This document shows, piece after piece, positions 45,869 through 57,622 of a stretch of 64,000 bases of DNA (the stretch's first letter is position 1; each line of letters begins with the position of its first letter). A program made the position numbers and the translations under genes. The notes under the pieces are model-generated. The model had not been told where the DNA came from. It did not search any database and was given only the letters and a program-made list of their open reading frames with translations. Source of the stretch: Streptococcus oralis subsp. tigurinus (GTDB lineage Bacteria; Bacillota; Bacilli; Lactobacillales; Streptococcaceae); contig NZ_AP018338.1 in assembly GCF_002356415.1 (NCBI RefSeq), forward strand, positions 1,240,001 to 1,304,000, given 5' to 3'.

Positions 45869-48800
45869 CTATTTAGTGAATAAATCTCCAGTAAATCCGT
45901 CTGATTTCTGCAAGAGTTGTTTGTAAACTTTCCATTTAAGATTCACTGTATTATCAAATTTATTACCTTGAAGGTCTTTTTCAACTGCAGCATCGAATAG
46001 CTCTTGAAGTTTTTCATATGTTGAAATCTTTTGACCATCAATTTCAATTTCTACAAAACCTTTCTCAGCTTTAGCTCTGACTTCTTTATACCATTCTTTC
46101 TTCCACTCTTCTAATGTATTAAATCTACCTTTAGAAACTTTTTGGATGATAAAGTTATCACCTAGACCTACGTTACCGGCTGCTTTAGATTCTTGTTTAT
46201 ACTTGTTAGATGCATACCCTAAGAATCCATCAAGGTAACCGTAGTAGCCCCACATACGGAATGTATTGTGTTTGAATGAGATTGAGCCAGCCGTACTCTT
46301 ACTTGTGTTACCACCGTAAATACCAGTCATCATATTCACAACAGTATAAGCAGAATCGAATCCTTCAGTACGGTAATGACCATTACCTGGTAGCCCGTGT
46401 TTAGTAGCGAAGTTGTTATCTACAAGTTGATCAATAGCTGTCAGTTTCATACTCTTCTCATCATCATTTAAATCACGAACTAAATCCCATTGGTGTGGTG
46501 CACCTTCTAACTTATTATAGCTCGCTTTTTCGCGATATTTCTTATCGATTTTCTTGAACCACTTATCGTTAGTTCCAGTATTTTTCTTGATGACAGATTC
46601 TGCTTCTAAGTAATCAAGCATCATCATTGATTCGTTATAGTTCTTCATGTAGTGATCAATCTTCTCACGACTACTTAACATATTAGGATCATAGTTATAA
46701 ATTTGTGTACCATCATTTTTACGTTCGTACGCCATATTTAATCCAAGTGAACCATATTCACCATTATAGTTTGTAAGAGATGGTGATTGTAGCATACCTT
46801 GAGCAAATGATTCAATATCTGTCCCTTCACGGTGACGCCATGTTCCTAAGTAGGCCATACGGTCATTGATATGAGTCGTTTCGTGAGTGAATGCAGATGT
46901 ACCATAATCACTAATTATACTAGAAATGATGTAGTATACAGCTTCTGAATTTTGTGGGTTAGAAAAGATATAAGCATACGCACCCATACCGTTATATCCG
47001 TGCCATTTACCTGTAGGTCCATAGAACTCACGAACTGGAGCATAGTCACCATTCTTATTATGACCCATTCGGTCAGCCCATCCATTACCTGGAACATCTT
47101 GGTTATCCCAAATTGCTGATGGAACCATATTTTCAGATTTCAACAATTGATTACGTACATTATCAGCAGCAAGTCTTGACCAGAAGTCTAAGTAATTAAT
47201 TTGCTCTTGTGCACGTAAATTGATTTCTTTCTTAAACGCTTCACGTTCAGATTCTGTATTCTTACCATATTTCTCAAATGCACTAAACGCTAGCGTATTG
47301 TACGTTGAAATTAAGAACATGTGAGCCTTCTTCGTATTAAGAAGTGGTAAAATGTATCGACCATGTTCACCGTTATTTAAGTTTTCATATAAGTGATATT
47401 TCTTATTAGCAAAATCAGGGTTAGATGATTGTTTCTCAACTACATAGTTAGTATGAGAAATAGCTTTCTTATACCATACATTCATATCAGTATCTTCTGT
47501 AAAGAGTTTCATGTTATATGTTAAGAAGTCATTTAAATTACCTTTACCTGTTGCTCCCGCAATCACATCACGATAAGCATCTTGAGTTCGATCCCCTTTC
47601 AAGAAATGTTCACGTGAACCAATTTGAATCAATCTATCGATAACGCTAACGTTCTTACCATAAAAATCAGGCTTGAACATCATAAGGTCTTTAATGCTCA
47701 TATCATTGTATTTAAATCCATAATAACGATTTAAATAAGTAAGACCCATCATAATCTTAGCTTTATTGTCTTCCACTTTTTTAAGAAGAACTTTCATAGC
47801 CGCATCATCACTATTCAATTGATGGTCTTCGTTTTCAACTAAAGCTTTGACTAATTTATCTAAATTAGCTTTCGTTTCTTCAAAGCTTTCTTCAAGGAAC
47901 AAGTTACGAATGTAATTGTTCTTATGATTGTCACTATTCTCAGCTGGTTTGTTACGTTTGTCCATTAACGCACGCACTTCAGGTGAAATCAATTCAACAC
48001 CTGCTAATTTTGCTTTAATATCGTTGATTAATTGTGTTCTATCTTTAACAACCATATTCGGTGTATAAACGACGTCACCAAGACCTTCGATACTATATTC
48101 ACGAACTTGTTGGACTTGAGAATCAGCTTTACGTGTGACAACTTTTTCTTCCTTAGTACCATCAGCATAATGAATCATAATATGATCAACATCTGACAAG
48201 TCAGTTACAAATTGCCCATCTTTCATACCTGTCACAGATAATACTTCTGTAGTTAATAATTTAGATCCTTCAGGAGTCTTATTACCTTGATTCACAATCC
48301 ACTCTTTATTGTAGAACGGTTGAAGTTTTTCAACATTTCGGTAAGCAAGTTCACGTTCTGCATTATAATCTTGAGTAGTTTTGTACGTGTCTTCTTTATA
48401 CGCTACGTGATTTAATTTATCAGTCAAATATGGTGTGATTTCATATTTATCGGCTGTGATATTGAACGAAGCAATACGTTTATCCGCTTCTGCTTGGTCG
48501 ACACCCTTAATCTGTTTTGAACGGTTATAAGAAACGTTACCTGATGCAACATCGTTCACATACACATTGTTCTTGAAGTAATCAAATCCGAAGTATGGGT
48601 CACCTGAGTCAACTGACCCTGAACCATACATCATTTCACCATTTGTCACTTTCATCATGCTGACGTTATTTTCAACCCAACCCCAGTCATAGTTTTCGTG
48701 AATTAAACCACCGCTTTGATTATTGGTTTTGAGTGTCAATGTCCCTTTGACCACAGATTTAGTTAAACGACCTTTTTGTTTAACATCATTTGGATTTCCA

Positions 48801-51727
48801 CCATGGTTGACTTTGGCAATCAATCCACCAAATTTAGCATTGTTGGCTTTAATGTCAGCTTCAACATAAGAACTATCTACATTGCTTCTCCAGCTTTCAC
48901 TTACAAGTCCACCAGACCACCAACCTTTGTTACCCACGCTTTCGATTTTACCGATAAAGGCTACATTACGCATATTGGATTCATCTAGTTTGTTGACCAT
49001 ACCTGTAACGTCGTTATTACCAACCACATTACCCGTAACCTTAATATTCTCAATCGTTGAGTTCTTAAACATATCTCCAAGTGGAGCGGTTTTATCAGCC
49101 CACGGCATATTGATATTCACATTACCAAAGTTGATGTCATGAATATGAGCATTTTCAACACGGTTGAACAATGGTCGAGCTAGATTGTGAATGGTATAAC
49201 GTTTATCACCTTCACTATACAACTTACCTTTAAAAATGTTCGTCACGTATTGTTTATTCGGAGTCGGAACATTTGCAGCATTAAGATCCGCACCAAGTTT
49301 AAACTCACCCGTTGGGTTAGCTTGCATATCTTTTACAAGCTCATTGAAGTTGTAATATACATTACCTTCTTTTAATTTTTGTTTTTCAAAGTAATGAACA
49401 TACTCTTCACTGAAAGTATCATCTGCTCTACGTTGAACTAAGTTTGGAGCTTTTGCTACCACTTTGTACAATGTTTTTCCATCGACAACCACTTCTTCAA
49501 CAGAACTTACCGTAAGTCTTGTTGTCTTATTATCATGAGTTGTCACTCGTAAGTAAAGTGGAGCAACGTCTGTCGGTTTTTCAGTAAGTAAGCTCTTATC
49601 TGTTTCAACACCAGCATCATCCACACTCATTAAGCTTGTTTCTTTGATGTTTTTGATTTCAACTTTTTTAAGATCAAGTCTTAGCGGTTCTTCTTTCAGA
49701 ACCTCTTCCTCATCACCCTCACCACGGTCATAAACCATCTTCGTTTCAAGTTTATAATCCTTGTAGTACTGTAAATCTGTCAGGGTAGTTGTCAAGTCGT
49801 CTGGTGAAACATTCAAGGTTTTGACAATCTCATCACCTTTTTTCAGAGTTAAGGTAATAGATTTAATGGCTGCCTTACTTGGATTTTCTAGACTATATTT
49901 AACATCTGAAATACGCTTCAAATCCTTAGGCTCAACTGCTGTGATGGTCAATACTGGTTTTTCAAAGGTCTTGGTACCACGTTTCAAAATTTTGTCTTGA
50001 GGTGCCTCAAGGATTTCCTCTGTAACTTTTGGAGCGTCCTCTGTTTTAACTCCCTTAATGGTATTAAAGGTCTTGGTGATTTTTTTCTGGCCTTCTTTTC
50101 CTTCTTGAGCTACAACTTCTAAGCCTTTTTTCAGTTGGTCATCTTCTTTAACAACTTCCTTAAATGGAATCTTTTCAAGACTTTCTTCTACAAGAGTTCC
50201 TTCAATTGGTTTTGTCCCACGACTTACCTGTTGGTTTACAGGCTCCTTGGTAACTTCTGTGCTAGTTGAAAGAACTTGGTCAGTTTTAACACCTTCTACT
50301 GTTTTATAAGTTGTTTTAGTAACTTGACTTCCTTTTTCACCATTTCTTACAACAGTTTCTTCGTCCGTATACTTGGTTGGATCCTCAGTCGTTTCAGTTT
50401 TGTAGTCTAGGTCTGTAGTCGATGTTTCAACAAGGGTTCCCTCAGTTACTTTGTACTCAGGTAACTGTTCTTGTACAAGAGCTTGACCTTCCTTGCCTTC
50501 CTCTTGAGTGCCTTTAACTGCGACCGTAGCTTCTGGTAAGGATGGTTGCGTTAAGGATTGACCTTCTTTACCTGCCTCTTGAGTTCCTTTAGACTCTACT
50601 GTAACCTCTGGTAATTCGGGTTGCGTTAAAAATTGACCTTCTTTGCCTTCTTCTTGCGTACCTTTAGCTACTTGGTGAGTTGGTTCAGCTTGTGGTGCTG
50701 GAGCTGGGGCAGGTTGCACCTCTTTCTTAGTTCCGACCACAATCACTTGAGACACAGGATTTTGAACCACTTGATCTTCGATAACTTCTCTAACTTCTTG
50801 ACCATTAACCATCGATACTTTGGTTACAAGACGACGCTTACCATTTACTCCAGCTGTTACGATACGAGTCTGTCCTTCTGCTAGATTCGCATCTGGACTT
50901 GTGACTGTTTCAAAAGGAATCTCTACCAAGCTCTCTTCCTGCTTAGTCTGAGGCTTCTCAGAAACTGGTTTTTCTTCAACAGCAGGAGCAACTGGAGTTT
51001 GTACTAGAGGTTTCTCGACAACAGTTTCAGGAGTGACAGTCGGTGTCTCTTGAACTACTTCTGTCTTCTCGATTTCTTTTGAACTTTGCTTTTCTACTGG
51101 CAACTGAGAGTTCTCAGCTGAAGCTGGTTTTGATGGGTGGAGTTCTGCTTCCTTGAAGTAACCAATGTATTCATAGCCATCAATATGGATAATCCCTTCA
51201 GCCAAACCTTCATGTGTAGAGGCCGAAATAGTTTGGTTATAAGAAAGCAATTCTTTATTTTCAAATGCAAATGTCCCATAAGGTACAAAAGTGCTGGCTC
51301 CCAAAGAACCAATCAAGAGAACACCTAGGACCTCTTTGCGACCTTTTTTGGATACCAAAAAGACTGCTAGTGAGGCTGTTGCCAAGCCAAGACCAGCCAA
51401 GGCTAGTTCTTTACTTCCTGTGTAAGGAAGTTGTTGACTGTTAGTTGCTTTCTTGCGATAAACTACATAGAGAATATCTTCATCTTGAAATTCTGTAGGA
51501 ACCTCATGGCGAATCAAGGCTTTTTCAGACTCGGTCAATTCCTGCTCCGCCAAATAACGGTAATGAACACTATGAGCACCGCCAGCTTCATTGGCATGCA
51601 CTTTATCTACTGAAAGGGTACTGACACCAAAAAGGAAGGCCCCGATGGCTACAGGACCTACCCCAACAGTGAGCTTACGAATCGAATATTTGGTGATTTT
51701 TTCTAGTTGTTGTTTTGTTTTTCTCAT
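45869..51727 (-). CDS. zmpB: ZmpB-like M26 zinc metalloprotease
   Basis: A surface protease of 1952 residues, numbered here from GTG 51733 as residue 1. It starts with a YSIRK signal ([12 protein letters not shown]). LPYTG followed by two hydrophobic stretches near residues 100-150 is the N-terminal sorting motif of the family. Next come a G5 domain (about 270-345), three tandem [15 protein letters not shown] repeats and further G5-like units. The catalytic domain has H1617-E-T-T-H1621 with third ligand E1641. The ATG at 51727 is my choice; GTG at 51733 overlaps the DUF436 stop as GTGA. I assign ZmpB by context (the two-component system and DUF436 gene upstream); IgA1 specificity is not shown. 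Confidence 0.82.
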   Translation of the reverse strand: MRKTKQQLEKITKYSIRKLTVGVGPVAIGAFLFGVSTLSVDKVHANEAGGAHSVHYRYLAEQELTESEKALIRHEVPTEFQDEDILYVVYRKKATNSQQLPYTGSKELALAGLGLATASLAVFLVSKKGRKEVLGVLLIGSLGASTFVPYGTFAFENKELLSYNQTISASTHEGLAEGIIHIDGYEYIGYFKEAELHPSKPASAENSQLPVEKQSSKEIEKTEVVQETPTVTPETVVEKPLVQTPVAPAVEEKPVSEKPQTKQEESLVEIPFETVTSPDANLAEGQTRIVTAGVNGKRRLVTKVSMVNGQEVREVIEDQVVQNPVSQVIVVGTKKEVQPAPAPAPQAEPTHQVAKGTQEEGKEGQFLTQPELPEVTVESKGTQEAGKEGQSLTQPSLPEATVAVKGTQEEGKEGQALVQEQLPEYKVTEGTLVETSTTDLDYKTETTEDPTKYTDEETVVRNGEKGSQVTKTTYKTVEGVKTDQVLSTSTEVTKEPVNQQVSRGTKPIEGTLVEESLEKIPFKEVVKEDDQLKKGLEVVAQEGKEGQKKITKTFNTIKGVKTEDAPKVTEEILEAPQDKILKRGTKTFEKPVLTITAVEPKDLKRISDVKYSLENPSKAAIKSITLTLKKGDEIVKTLNVSPDDLTTTLTDLQYYKDYKLETKMVYDRGEGDEEEVLKEEPLRLDLKKVEIKNIKETSLMSVDDAGVETDKSLLTEKPTDVAPLYLRVTTHDNKTTRLTVSSVEEVVVDGKTLYKVVAKAPNLVQRRADDTFSEEYVHYFEKQKLKEGNVYYNFNELVKDMQANPTGEFKLGADLNAANVPTPNKQYVTNIFKGKLYSEGDKRYTIHNLARPLFNRVENAHIHDINFGNVNINMPWADKTAPLGDMFKNSTIENIKVTGNVVGNNDVTGMVNKLDESNMRNVAFIGKIESVGNKGWWSGGLVSESWRSNVDSSYVEADIKANNAKFGGLIAKVNHGGNPNDVKQKGRLTKSVVKGTLTLKTNNQSGGLIHENYDWGWVENNVSMMKVTNGEMMYGSGSVDSGDPYFGFDYFKNNVYVNDVASGNVSYNRSKQIKGVDQAEADKRIASFNITADKYEITPYLTDKLNHVAYKEDTYKTTQDYNAERELAYRNVEKLQPFYNKEWIVNQGNKTPEGSKLLTTEVLSVTGMKDGQFVTDLSDVDHIMIHYADGTKEEKVVTRKADSQVQQVREYSIEGLGDVVYTPNMVVKDRTQLINDIKAKLAGVELISPEVRALMDKRNKPAENSDNHKNNYIRNLFLEESFEETKANLDKLVKALVENEDHQLNSDDAAMKVLLKKVEDNKAKIMMGLTYLNRYYGFKYNDMSIKDLMMFKPDFYGKNVSVIDRLIQIGSREHFLKGDRTQDAYRDVIAGATGKGNLNDFLTYNMKLFTEDTDMNVWYKKAISHTNYVVEKQSSNPDFANKKYHLYENLNNGEHGRYILPLLNTKKAHMFLISTYNTLAFSAFEKYGKNTESEREAFKKEINLRAQEQINYLDFWSRLAADNVRNQLLKSENMVPSAIWDNQDVPGNGWADRMGHNKNGDYAPVREFYGPTGKWHGYNGMGAYAYIFSNPQNSEAVYYIISSIISDYGTSAFTHETTHINDRMAYLGTWRHREGTDIESFAQGMLQSPSLTNYNGEYGSLGLNMAYERKNDGTQIYNYDPNMLSSREKIDHYMKNYNESMMMLDYLEAESVIKKNTGTNDKWFKKIDKKYREKASYNKLEGAPHQWDLVRDLNDDEKSMKLTAIDQLVDNNFATKHGLPGNGHYRTEGFDSAYTVVNMMTGIYGGNTSKSTAGSISFKHNTFRMWGYYGYLDGFLGYASNKYKQESKAAGNVGLGDNFIIQKVSKGRFNTLEEWKKEWYKEVRAKAEKGFVEIEIDGQKISTYEKLQELFDAAVEKDLQGNKFDNTVNLKWKVYKQLLQKSDGFTGDLFTK

Positions 51728-51729
51728 TC

Positions 51730-52293
51730 TCACGACTTTCTGATAGAATCTTCTGGATACTGCGCACGCGCACCTCCAATTAATTTTGGACGACTTGCGA
51801 GAGCCGTTACATGGGCATGCCCAATCTCTCGTAGTACAGGACGAATCGGTACCTGCACATGCTTGACATGCATGCCAATTGCAGTATCTCCGATATCAAT
51901 CCCTGCATGAGCCTTGATAAATTCAACCTCAACTGGATCCTGCATAAACTTGAAGGCTGCCAATTGACCCGAACCTCCTGCATGAAGTGTAGGAAGGACA
52001 CTGACGATTTCAAGACCAAACTGCTCTGCCACCTGACGTTCAACGACGAGGGCTCGATTGACATGTTCACAACCTTGAACGGCTAGATGAATTCCTTTCC
52101 CTCCCAGGATATCTAGGATCGTCTTCACAATGATTTCCCCAATTTCTTGGCTGGATTCCTTGCCAATCTGGCCACCTATCACCTCACTAGAAGAAAGGCC
52201 CAAAACAAAGATAGCTCCTTGCTTCAAATCAGCCTTTTCTAATACATCTTCAACAATCTGGCTTGTTGCTCTTTGAATGTCTTTTTCCGTCAT
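51730..52293 (-). CDS. UPF0340 (DUF436, YwlG-like) protein
   Basis: A 187-residue cytosolic protein with [19 protein letters not shown] and [11 protein letters not shown] signatures of UPF0340/TIGR01440. Function unknown. Its stop is within four bases of the protease start, so the two are coupled in one transcript, an odd pairing of a cytosolic protein with a surface protease. The 109 bases to the kinase gene include a terminator. Confidence 0.82.
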   Translation of the reverse strand: MTEKDIQRATSQIVEDVLEKADLKQGAIFVLGLSSSEVIGGQIGKESSQEIGEIIVKTILDILGGKGIHLAVQGCEHVNRALVVERQVAEQFGLEIVSVLPTLHAGGSGQLAAFKFMQDPVEVEFIKAHAGIDIGDTAIGMHVKHVQVPIRPVLREIGHAHVTALASRPKLIGGARAQYPEDSIRKS

Positions 52294-52378
52294 ACTTGAT
52301 ACCTCTTTTGTTACTATCTATCATATCTTTTTTTACTGATTTTATCAAGGCCAACTAATCATTCTGATTTTTAATAGC

Positions 52379-52405
52379 AAAACTCCCAGAATTGACTGGG
52401 AGTTA
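52379..52405 (-). terminator. Terminator of the two-component operon
   Basis: On the minus strand AACTCCCA, loop, TGGGAGTT then T run, starting at the histidine kinase stop. Confidence 0.8.
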
Positions 52406-54094
52406 GCTAGTTGCTAATTTATTGATGTATATTTCAACTGTCGTCCCTTTTTCGGGTGCAGAATTAATCTTCATCTGGTAATTGTCTCCAAAATGAAGTT
52501 TGAGTCGTTGGTCGACATTTTGAAGACCAACTCCCCCACGTTTGAGCTGACTTTGACTACTATCGTCAGGATTTTGGAAACCAACGCCATCATCCTCAAT
52601 GCGGATGATTAGTCCTGAATCCTTTTTATGGACGGAAACTTTAATATGTCCCTGTCCATCTTTCTCCTTGATGCCGTGATAAAGAGCATTTTCTACTAGG
52701 GGTTGTAGCACCAGTTTAGGCAAGACTAAATTATCAAAGTCAGGATCTTCAGCAATTTCATACTCCAGCTTATCCCCATAACGTTGTTTCTGGATAAAGA
52801 GGTACTGGCGGACATGATTGATTTCATCAGAAAGAGAAATCAAGTCCTTTCCTTGATTGAGCGCCAAGCGGAAATAGGTTGCCAAGGACTTAGTCACCTG
52901 AACCACTCGCTGACTATCCTGAAACTCAGCCATCCAGATGATAGTGTCCAAAGTATTATAGAGGAAATGGGGGTTAATCTGGCTTGACAAGGCTTGAAGT
53001 TCATACTGCCGGGTCGCTTCTTCCTGCCTGCGCACATCTGCCATCAGCTGATCAATCTGATCCAACATGGCATTAAACTGGCGAGTCACTTCTCTCAGTT
53101 CATAGGCGCCAGCTTCCTTAGCACGAAGATTTTGTGTACCAGAAGCAATTTTCAGCATGGTTTCTCTCAGGTCCTTCAAAGGGGCAATCCAGCGTTTGAG
53201 ACTGAACCACACCAAGCAGATACAGGCAAGAAGAGATAAGGCACTAGCAGCAAGAAAGGTCCACATGAGTTGACTCCGAACCTGGTCTAACTTCTCCAAC
53301 GAAGACACGCCTATAACCGTCCAATCAGTTCCTGCAATCTGTTCCTGACTGACATAGGATTGATGATTCAGCGTATAGCCCTGTCTCGTCTCGATGTAGG
53401 GTTTCATTGCCTTCATTTCACTAGACGAGCTATAAACTGTGTGTTGCGGATGGTAGACAAATTCATGGTTTTCATTGATGATAAAGGCAAAGCCCTGCTG
53501 GCCCAACTGGAGTTGGTTGAGATAGGCTTCCAGAGTTTCATAAGAAATGTCCAAGCGAAGCACACCAAGATTGGCTCCCTTTGCATCAACCAGTTCTTGA
53601 GTGACAGAAATAACCCACTGACTATCCGATTTACGAGCTGGGGTTAAAACTGGCTTAGCTCCCTGATGAATAGCCTTTTGGTACCAATCCTCAGCCATCA
53701 TATCAGAGGAGGTTTTCATCTGCACACTGTCATCTGTAGAAATAACCTGACCGGATTTGGTGACCAGTACCACCGTTTTCAAGTCCTGGTCTGCCTTTAG
53801 GATAGTCAAAAACAGATCTCGGATTTCCTTGACCTTATCTTGACTAGGATTCTCAGCATAGGCTAACACATCCTTCTGCTGGGTCAAACTGGTAGAGGTG
53901 GTTTCTAATTTTTTGATATAAGACTGAATAAAGTGGCTAGTTTGGCTGATGGTCGTTTGGCTATTGCCTTCAATGGTAGCCTCAATGGCTGATGAACTAG
54001 ATTGATAGTAGAAGGTCCCAACCACAGCTAGGAGAATGAGAAAGACCAGAAAGATGGAAATGACCATTCTGACCAGGAGAGAAGAACGCTTCAT
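52403..54094 (-). CDS. Sensor histidine kinase (YesM/LytS type)
   Basis: A 563-residue membrane kinase. Two membrane helices (about 10-30 and 275-300) flank an extracellular dCache-like sensor. A HAMP region, then the His_kinase box QINPHFLYNTLDTI with the phospho-acceptor His, then the ATPase domain with LVENALYHGIKEKD and DDGVGF. It starts inside the response regulator stop (ATGA). The pair sits next to the ZmpB-like protease and resembles the pneumococcal TCS09 genes; control of zmpB by it is inference. Confidence 0.88.
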   Translation of the reverse strand: MKRSSLLVRMVISIFLVFLILLAVVGTFYYQSSSSAIEATIEGNSQTTISQTSHFIQSYIKKLETTSTSLTQQKDVLAYAENPSQDKVKEIRDLFLTILKADQDLKTVVLVTKSGQVISTDDSVQMKTSSDMMAEDWYQKAIHQGAKPVLTPARKSDSQWVISVTQELVDAKGANLGVLRLDISYETLEAYLNQLQLGQQGFAFIINENHEFVYHPQHTVYSSSSEMKAMKPYIETRQGYTLNHQSYVSQEQIAGTDWTVIGVSSLEKLDQVRSQLMWTFLAASALSLLACICLVWFSLKRWIAPLKDLRETMLKIASGTQNLRAKEAGAYELREVTRQFNAMLDQIDQLMADVRRQEEATRQYELQALSSQINPHFLYNTLDTIIWMAEFQDSQRVVQVTKSLATYFRLALNQGKDLISLSDEINHVRQYLFIQKQRYGDKLEYEIAEDPDFDNLVLPKLVLQPLVENALYHGIKEKDGQGHIKVSVHKKDSGLIIRIEDDGVGFQNPDDSSQSQLKRGGVGLQNVDQRLKLHFGDNYQMKINSAPEKGTTVEIYINKLATS

Positions 54095-54828
54095 CGGCCT
54101 TCTCCCTTCTTAAACTGACGAGGTGTCACACCTGCAATCTGTTTAAAACGTTGGGTAAAGTAGTTCATATCCTCAAAACCAACTTTCTCTGCGATCTCAT
54201 AAATCTTCAGATCTGTGGTCAGAAGCAAGAGCTTGGCTTGTTTGACACGTTCTCGCACTAAATAATCCTGAAAGGGTATGCCCAACTCTTTCTTAATCAA
54301 GGAGCTCAGATAAGTCGGACTAAAGCCCAAGTCACTGGCCAAAGACTTCAAACTAAACTGGCTATCAGCCAGGTGGGACTGGATTTTCTGGGCCATGTTT
54401 CCTTCAAACTTATCGGTTAATAAATCTTGTAACTGCTCTTCTTTCTCTTCCTTATCCAACTTTTGCTTGATTTTCCCCAACATTTCCTCAATATCCTGAC
54501 GAGAAAAGGGCTTGAGCAGATAGTCATCGACACCTAGTTTGACAGCAGACAAGGCATAATCAAAATCATCGTAACCTGTCAAAAAAACTAGGTGAACCTG
54601 TGGATAGGTTTCTCGGACCAGATTGGCCAACTGGATGCCATTTAGCTGAGGCATGTTGATATCGGTTAAAATGATATCCGGCACTTGTTGTTGTATCAAT
54701 TCCCAAGCCTGTCTTCCATTTTCAGCCTGACCGATGATTTCCATATCGTAGGCTGCTACATTGACCAGCTTGGTCAAGCCTTGTCTTACCAGATATTCAT
54801 CTTCTACGATTAAGATTGTGTAGGTCAT
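54091..54828 (-). CDS. Response regulator with AraC-type DNA-binding domain
   Basis: A 245-residue YesN-type regulator. The receiver domain has D at ILTDINMPQLNG and K in VDDYLLKPFSRQDIE. The C-terminal AraC/XylS domain has two helix-turn-helices (LGFSPTYLSSLIKKELG and VGFEDMNYFTQRFKQIAGVT). The ATG at 54828 follows AAAGGAG; the frame six codons upstream overlaps that site. It is co-transcribed with the kinase by a four-base overlap. Confidence 0.9.
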   Translation of the reverse strand: MTYTILIVEDEYLVRQGLTKLVNVAAYDMEIIGQAENGRQAWELIQQQVPDIILTDINMPQLNGIQLANLVRETYPQVHLVFLTGYDDFDYALSAVKLGVDDYLLKPFSRQDIEEMLGKIKQKLDKEEKEEQLQDLLTDKFEGNMAQKIQSHLADSQFSLKSLASDLGFSPTYLSSLIKKELGIPFQDYLVRERVKQAKLLLLTTDLKIYEIAEKVGFEDMNYFTQRFKQIAGVTPRQFKKGEGR

Positions 54829-54899
54829 GCTCTGCTCCTTTGTCACTTACTAGTATCAGTATAGCAAAATTCTCCTCTACCTGCTTAGGAAATACTTCT

Positions 54900-55052
54900 T
54901 ATACTCAATGAAAATCAAAGAGCAAACTAGGAAACTAGCAGCAGGTTGCTCAAAGTACAGTTTTGAGGTTGTAGATAAAACTGACAAAGTCCGTCACATA
55001 TATAATCCAAGGCGACGTTGACGTGGTTTGAAGAGATTTTCGAAGAGTACTA
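54900..55052 (-). repeat. BOX element (A-B-C type), copy 3
   Basis: On the minus strand it starts TAGTACTCTTCGAAAATC, contains CGTCAACGTCGCCTTGG and a B module, and ends TGAGTATA. The first three bases form the TAG stop codon of msrAB. Confidence 0.88.
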
Positions 55053-56162
55053 ATCGACATAATCTAGTAAATAAGCGTAGCCTTTTTCTGCCATTTGGTC
55101 TTTGGGAATAAAGCGGATAGAAAGACTATTGATACAGTAGCGCAAGCCACCCTTGTCCTGAGGCCCATCTGTAAAGACATGGCCAAGGTGAGAATCTCCA
55201 ACTCGACTTCTCACTTCCATGCGCGTCATATTGTAAGACTTATCTTCCTTGTAGGTGGCAACATCTGGGCTGATGGGTTGGGTGAAACTAGGCCAGCCAC
55301 AACCAGACTCAAACTTGTCTTTTGATGAAAAGAGGGGTTCGCCAGTTGCCACATCCACATAGATACCAGATTCGAATTTATCCCAGTAGCGGTTTGAAAA
55401 AGCTCGTTCTGTTTGATTTTTCTGGGTAACTGCATACTCCTCAGGTGACAAGGTCTTTTTCAATTCCTCATCACTTGGTTTAGGATATTTGCTGGCATCG
55501 ATGACAGGATAGGCAGCCTGATTAACATTGATATGGCAGTAGCCATTTGGATTTTTCTTGAGGTAGTCTTGGTGATAATCTTCCGCCACCACAAAATTCT
55601 TCAAGTTTTCCTTTTCAACTGCCAGAGGTTGATCGTATTTCTTAGCCACCTCATCAAAGACTTGGTTAATCACCTCTAAATCCTTGTCATCTGTGTAATA
55701 AACGCCAGTACGGTACTGGGTCCCCACATCATTTCCTTGTTTATTTTTGCTGGTTGGATTGATAATGCGGAAGTAATGTAGCAAGATTTCCTTGAGGGAA
55801 ATTTGGTTGGCGTCGTAAGTGACATGGACAGTCTCCGCATGTCCTGTTTGGTTAATCAATTCGTACTTGGTTGTTTCCCCTCTACCATTTGCATAGCCTG
55901 AAACGGCATCTGTCACTCCAGGCACGCGTGAGAAGTATTCCTCCACTCCCCAGAAACATCCCCCAGCTAGATAAATTTCGTGCAAGTCTGCGTCTTTACT
56001 CACTTCTGTTTTTTTCACTGCTTTTCCTCCTTGGCTAACGGATGCTTTCTCAATTTGCGAGCTATCTGTCTGCCCTGCATTTCGCATCAATAGAAAATAG
56101 AAACCGGTTATGGCTAGAAGAATGACCCCTGCCAAGACAAAAAGTTTTACTTTATCATTCAT
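55050..56162 (-). CDS. msrAB: Membrane-anchored methionine sulfoxide reductase MsrAB
   Basis: A 370-residue fusion that repairs both epimers of methionine sulfoxide outside the membrane. N-terminal signal anchor (about 6-24), MsrA domain with catalytic [10 protein letters not shown] near residue 69, and MsrB domain with CGWPSF and the catalytic cysteine in [11 protein letters not shown]. Electrons come from the thioredoxin-like lipoprotein and CcdA encoded just upstream. Confidence 0.93.
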   Translation of the reverse strand: MNDKVKLFVLAGVILLAITGFYFLLMRNAGQTDSSQIEKASVSQGGKAVKKTEVSKDADLHEIYLAGGCFWGVEEYFSRVPGVTDAVSGYANGRGETTKYELINQTGHAETVHVTYDANQISLKEILLHYFRIINPTSKNKQGNDVGTQYRTGVYYTDDKDLEVINQVFDEVAKKYDQPLAVEKENLKNFVVAEDYHQDYLKKNPNGYCHINVNQAAYPVIDASKYPKPSDEELKKTLSPEEYAVTQKNQTERAFSNRYWDKFESGIYVDVATGEPLFSSKDKFESGCGWPSFTQPISPDVATYKEDKSYNMTRMEVRSRVGDSHLGHVFTDGPQDKGGLRYCINSLSIRFIPKDQMAEKGYAYLLDYVD

Positions 56163-56171
56163 AGCCTTTCT

Positions 56172-56735
56172 CTACCCCATTTCTTTTAATTCTTTTAAAA
56201 TCATATCCTTATCCATAAAACCTGGTTGCGTTTTGACCAGCTTGCCTTCCTTGTCTATAAAGGCTTGAGTGGGGTAAGAACGGACACCATAACTTTCCAA
56301 AAGTTTGCCTGATGGATCAATTAGAACTGGAAAATTTTTATAATCCAAGCCCTTGTACCAGTTCTTAAAGTCTGCTTCAGATTGCTCCCCCTTGTGTCCA
56401 GGAGACACCACTGTCAAGACCACATAGTCATCACCAGCTTCTTTAGCGATTTCGTCCGTATCTGGAAGGCTGGCTAGACAGATGGAACACCAAGAAGCCC
56501 AGAATTTGAGATAGACTTTCTTGCCCTTATAATCAGACAAACGATAGGTCTTGCCATCTACACCTGTCAGTTCAAAATCAGCAACCGCCTGACCTTTAGT
56601 GGCAGTTTGTGAACTAACTTGTTCTGTTTTGGATTGCTCCTTCATAGTAGACTCGTCTGACATGTTTTTAGCCGAACAGGCTGCCAAGCAACAAATTGAG
56701 CCTACTCCAAGGAGACATGTTTGCCATTTTTTCAT
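56172..56735 (-). CDS. Thioredoxin-like lipoprotein
   Basis: A 187-residue TlpA-family thiol-disulfide protein with a lipoprotein signal (GSICCLAAC, acylated cysteine in LAAC) and the redox motif WCSIC. It is the extracellular electron carrier from CcdA to MsrAB (Etrx2-type in pneumococcus). I start it at MKKWQTC (56735), after GAGGAAAAAG; the frame seven codons upstream overlaps the end of ccdA. Confidence 0.9.
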   Translation of the reverse strand: MKKWQTCLLGVGSICCLAACSAKNMSDESTMKEQSKTEQVSSQTATKGQAVADFELTGVDGKTYRLSDYKGKKVYLKFWASWCSICLASLPDTDEIAKEAGDDYVVLTVVSPGHKGEQSEADFKNWYKGLDYKNFPVLIDPSGKLLESYGVRSYPTQAFIDKEGKLVKTQPGFMDKDMILKELKEMG

Positions 56736-56748
56736 TTCTTTTTCCTCT

Positions 56749-57459
56749 CTATTCAAATAATGTAGTCAAAATGGAAGCATTTCCCAAAAGCACCAAGATT
56801 CCCATCAGGATAATGAGGAAACCACCCACTTTTTTGAGGATTCCGAGGTAAGGATGCAGTTTTCGGAAATGTTTCAAAACATAGCTGGAGGCGAGAGCTA
56901 GAACTAAAAATGGTAGCGCCAATCCCAGCGTATAGACTAACATGAGACCAGCTCCCTGCCAAGCTCCTGAACCACCTGAAGCCGCCAAAGCCAAAACAGA
57001 GCCCAAAACCGGCCCTACACACGGTGTCCAAGCAAAACTAAAGGTCAACCCCAGTAAAAATGCCTGACTATAGCCGTTAGCATTTTGACCCTGTCTCTTT
57101 AATTGTAGCCTTCTTTCCTTGTAGAGTCCCTGCAAATGTAAAACATCCATCTGGTGCAAGCCCAAGAGAATGATAATCGCACCCGTCACATACTGAAACC
57201 AAGAAGCATACAGCAAATTGCCTAAAAAACCAGCTCCATAACCCAGTAAGATAAAAACAAAGGAAATCCCCGCTATAAAGGCCAGAGTTCGCAATAAACT
57301 TACAACTGAGATTGAAAATTTTCCGCTAGAAGCCTGAGCATCATTCTTATCATCCAATAAGACTCCTGCATAGACTGGCAACAAGGGTAAAATACAAGGA
57401 GAAAAGAAGGAAAGAATTCCAGCAAGAAAAACACTAATAAAAAAGATTACATTGTCCAT
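56749..57459 (-). CDS. ccdA: Cytochrome c biogenesis protein CcdA (DsbD-like)
   Basis: A 236-residue protein with six membrane helices that moves electrons across the membrane from cytosolic thioredoxin. The paired cysteines are in SPCILPLLP near the first helix and TPCVGPVLG in the fourth. It leads the ccdA-tlpA-msrAB operon. Confidence 0.92.
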   Translation of the reverse strand: MDNVIFFISVFLAGILSFFSPCILPLLPVYAGVLLDDKNDAQASSGKFSISVVSLLRTLAFIAGISFVFILLGYGAGFLGNLLYASWFQYVTGAIIILLGLHQMDVLHLQGLYKERRLQLKRQGQNANGYSQAFLLGLTFSFAWTPCVGPVLGSVLALAASGGSGAWQGAGLMLVYTLGLALPFLVLALASSYVLKHFRKLHPYLGILKKVGGFLIILMGILVLLGNASILTTLFE

Positions 57460-57575
57460 TGCCTTCCTCCATTCTTTGATTTGATAGGTCTATTATATCC
57501 CCAAAACTCCAGAAAAAACAGGGACAATGATAGGCAAAAATAGGAATTTAATCAGTTTATTTAGAAATTTTGCAC

Positions 57576-57602
57576 AAAAAAAGCCAGACAAGGTCTGACT
57601 TT
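57576..57602 (-). terminator. Terminator after the GNAT gene
   Basis: On the minus strand GTCAGAC, short loop CTT, GTCTGGC, seven T. Confidence 0.82.
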
Positions 57603-57622
57603 GATAGAAACAGAAAAGAAAA

